Shown: positions 19,600 to 20,764 of the stretch, one piece after another
Layout: every line of letters begins with the position of its first letter
Position numbering within the stretch: position 1 is the stretch's first letter
Source of the DNA: a virus
IMG/VR virus record: IMGVR_UViG_3300009181_000438
Span: 1 to 20,764 of that record
Length of the DNA stretch: 20,764 nucleotides
Strand: one strand, 5' to 3'
The notes under the pieces: generated by a model
The model's database searches: none
Told to the model about the DNA's origin: nothing
What the model saw: the letters and a program-made list of their open reading frames with translations, nothing else
Program-made: the position numbers and the translations under genes

Positions 19600-20061
19600 G
19601 GCGCGCTCGTCAATGCGACGGTTCTGTAACCCTTTGAGTATCTTGCCCCCAGCCATGCAATACTTCAGGAGCTCTTGTGCAGCTTGTTCTTTATCTCCGC
19701 GAAGAATCTTTTGACGGAAGGTGCTTCGCTGAAGAGTGCCAAGACCAACATTAAAGCTAAAACTAACACAAGCATCGAACTGGCCCTGGGTAAGACTGAC
19801 TGGTAATAGAGTTGCCACACCGCGCTCAAAACGAGCCAAATCTGATTTAAGTATTCCATTGACTTCTTCCATTGTAAATGTGCGGTTGTCCTCATCGAGC
19901 AAGCACAGCCCCATCCTGTCTTCAATCTTGAGCCTGCCCTGCGCAGGATACAAAACGTGGCCGACACCGATCGTCCAAAGCAATGCTGGGCAACGATATG
20001 GTTTCTGACGCACACCCTCGTGGTGCATCATCATTTTGATGGCTTTACCTGAGACGTTCAT
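19582..20061 (-). CDS. GH24 endolysin (T4-type lysozyme)
   Basis: A 159-aa muramidase that cuts the peptidoglycan glycan chain. The catalytic Glu is E15 in HHEG. T30 in WTIGVGH is the usual Thr. The Asp at +9 of T4 lysozyme (D20) is Cys here (C24 in YRCPALLW). The E-8aa-(D/C)-5aa-T spacing is kept, and Cys at this site is known in many phage GH24 enzymes. The C-terminal part has the usual QFDACVSFSFNVG and RR..E blocks. There is no signal peptide, so export depends on the holin. The start overlaps the holin stop (ATGA). Confidence 0.93.
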   Translation of the reverse strand: MNVSGKAIKMMMHHEGVRQKPYRCPALLWTIGVGHVLYPAQGRLKIEDRMGLCLLDEDNRTFTMEEVNGILKSDLARFERGVATLLPVSLTQGQFDACVSFSFNVGLGTLQRSTFRQKILRGDKEQAAQELLKYCMAGGKILKGLQNRRIDERALFLAA

Positions 20062-20561
20062 TTACCGAATGCCCTGCCGCCAAAGTGGAACGCTATGATA
20101 CTGGCAAATAATGCTTGTGTATTGTCATCCCATAATTGATCTGCTAGCTCATTAAACGGCACGTTGGCGCTAATACCGTGATACGCAAGCGTTGAATCAA
20201 TGGCCACCAAAAGAAAGAAAAACCCGTAGGTAATAATGGGCCTGACACCTGCTCTGAGGTTCTTCATCCATTGGCTTGTGCCTTCATTGAGGCTTGTGTC
20301 GTGGGCGTAGATGGCTTGCATCTCAGCTTGCTGGGCGCCAATCAAGACTTGTTTAGTTTCAATCTCAAGCTGCTCGGTGTGGATGTTTTCCACACGCTCC
20401 TGCGCCTCAAAGCCTGCCTTACGCAGTGCTAGCTCACGCTCGGTCTGCATGGCTGCAAGAGCAAGCTCATGCTTTTTGTCGTTGCGGTCTTGGAAGAAGT
20501 CTAGCAACTTGGGCAGGCCGCCCATTAAAAAACTAATTAGGGTCGATAGTAGTGTCAGCAT
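20058..20561 (-). CDS. Holin, GTA_holin_3TM-like
   Basis: A 167-aa membrane protein. Residues 1-23 form a hydrophobic N-terminal helix (MLTLLSTLISFLMGGLPKLL), 25-95 a long charged coiled coil, and the C-terminal part has the block RAGVRPIITYGFFFLLVAID and a final hydrophobic stretch FASIIAFHFGGRAFGK. This layout matches the three-helix holin family of gene-transfer agents and related phages. It would form lesions that let the endolysin reach the wall. AAGGAAAAA precedes the ATG, which overlaps the previous stop (TAATG). The endolysin follows directly. Confidence 0.85.
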   Translation of the reverse strand: MLTLLSTLISFLMGGLPKLLDFFQDRNDKKHELALAAMQTERELALRKAGFEAQERVENIHTEQLEIETKQVLIGAQQAEMQAIYAHDTSLNEGTSQWMKNLRAGVRPIITYGFFFLLVAIDSTLAYHGISANVPFNELADQLWDDNTQALFASIIAFHFGGRAFGK

Positions 20562-20764
20562 TATTTTTCCTTAATACGTTGAGCTACGCCAAGTTTTTCT
20601 TCCAAAATGGCAATGTGCATACGGTTAACGTGAATGTCGTCACGGTTCTTTTGAACTTCTTTCTCCAAGTCTTGGCGTAATTTTTCTCTTGCTAACTCAG
20701 CACCCGTGTTGCTTGCTTGCTTATTGTCTGAGGTCACCACCAAACTAATCTTGTTATTTAGCAC
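20561..20764 (-). CDS. Coiled-coil protein upstream of holin (5' end at or beyond window edge)
   Basis: At least 67 residues, ending DDIHVNRMHIAILEEKLGVA followed by QRIKEK. The visible part is a helical, charged coiled coil without a membrane span. The first codon in the window is GTG (20764), which could be the start or an internal Val, so the true 5' end is not known. It is coupled to the holin by TAATG. Small coiled-coil proteins in this position may be lysis accessory or baseplate-linked proteins. No family is recognised. Confidence 0.6.
   Translation of the reverse strand: MLNNKISLVVTSDNKQASNTGAELAREKLRQDLEKEVQKNRDDIHVNRMHIAILEEKLGVAQRIKEK

Noticed and set aside
19570-19620. Terminator at the convergence of the rightward operon and the endolysin
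   Set aside because: The genes overlap tail to tail and no hairpin with a T tract is visible.
1-20764. tRNA genes, integrase, insertion sequences, att sites
   Set aside because: I looked for cloverleaf-like stretches, transposase or recombinase motifs and flanking repeats and saw none. A tRNA scan would be needed to be sure.

Overview
The window is one contiguous piece of a tailed, double-stranded DNA phage (or prophage) genome with a podovirus-like, P22-type head module. No bacterial chromosomal gene is visible. The GH24 endolysin, the GTA-type holin, the lipobox lipoprotein and the sigma70-type promoters point to a Gram-negative host. The mixed GC content and general style suggest a proteobacterium, perhaps a freshwater betaproteobacterium, but this is a guess. 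Both ends cut genes: coat protein on the left and a small coiled-coil protein on the right.

Layout. (1) 1-7279, minus strand: packaging and head genes, transcribed right to left as small terminase, large terminase, a run of very small basic proteins, a beta-rich structural protein, portal, a Dps/ferritin-like protein, a small beta-rich protein, scaffold, coat. Many junctions are ATGA or TAATG overlaps. (2) 7280-7975: about 700 bp without genes, holding GC-rich tandem repeats, a family of direct and inverted TGTCAAAT-type repeats, and outward promoters. It is the best candidate for an origin, operator or packaging region. (3) 7976-10154, plus strand: an accessory cassette of nine small genes, including a seven-cysteine protein (DUF7227-like), a Cys-rich protein and two membrane micropeptides. 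It ends at a strong intrinsic terminator. (4) 10199-16359, minus strand: replication and recombination genes, read as a 52-aa protein, a Cas4/RecB-like nuclease (DUF2800), a conserved protein in the usual SSB position, family A DNA polymerase, and a primase-helicase fusion. (5) 16430-19599, plus strand: VRR-NUC nuclease, SNF2-type helicase, then small proteins including a lipoprotein and an NrdR-like zinc ribbon. (6) 19582-20764, minus strand: lysis genes (holin, endolysin) converging on module 5.

How it works together. Divergent control regions at 7280-7975 and 16360-16429 probably drive early and replication genes outward. The polymerase, primase-helicase, nucleases and SNF2 helicase would replicate and process DNA. 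TerS and TerL then package it through the portal into a coat/scaffold procapsid, and holin plus endolysin release progeny. The least explained parts are the 7280-7975 repeat region, the 7976-10154 cassette with its repeated leader motif and intergenic hairpins, and the Dps-like gene with a full ferroxidase-type residue pattern inside the head operon.
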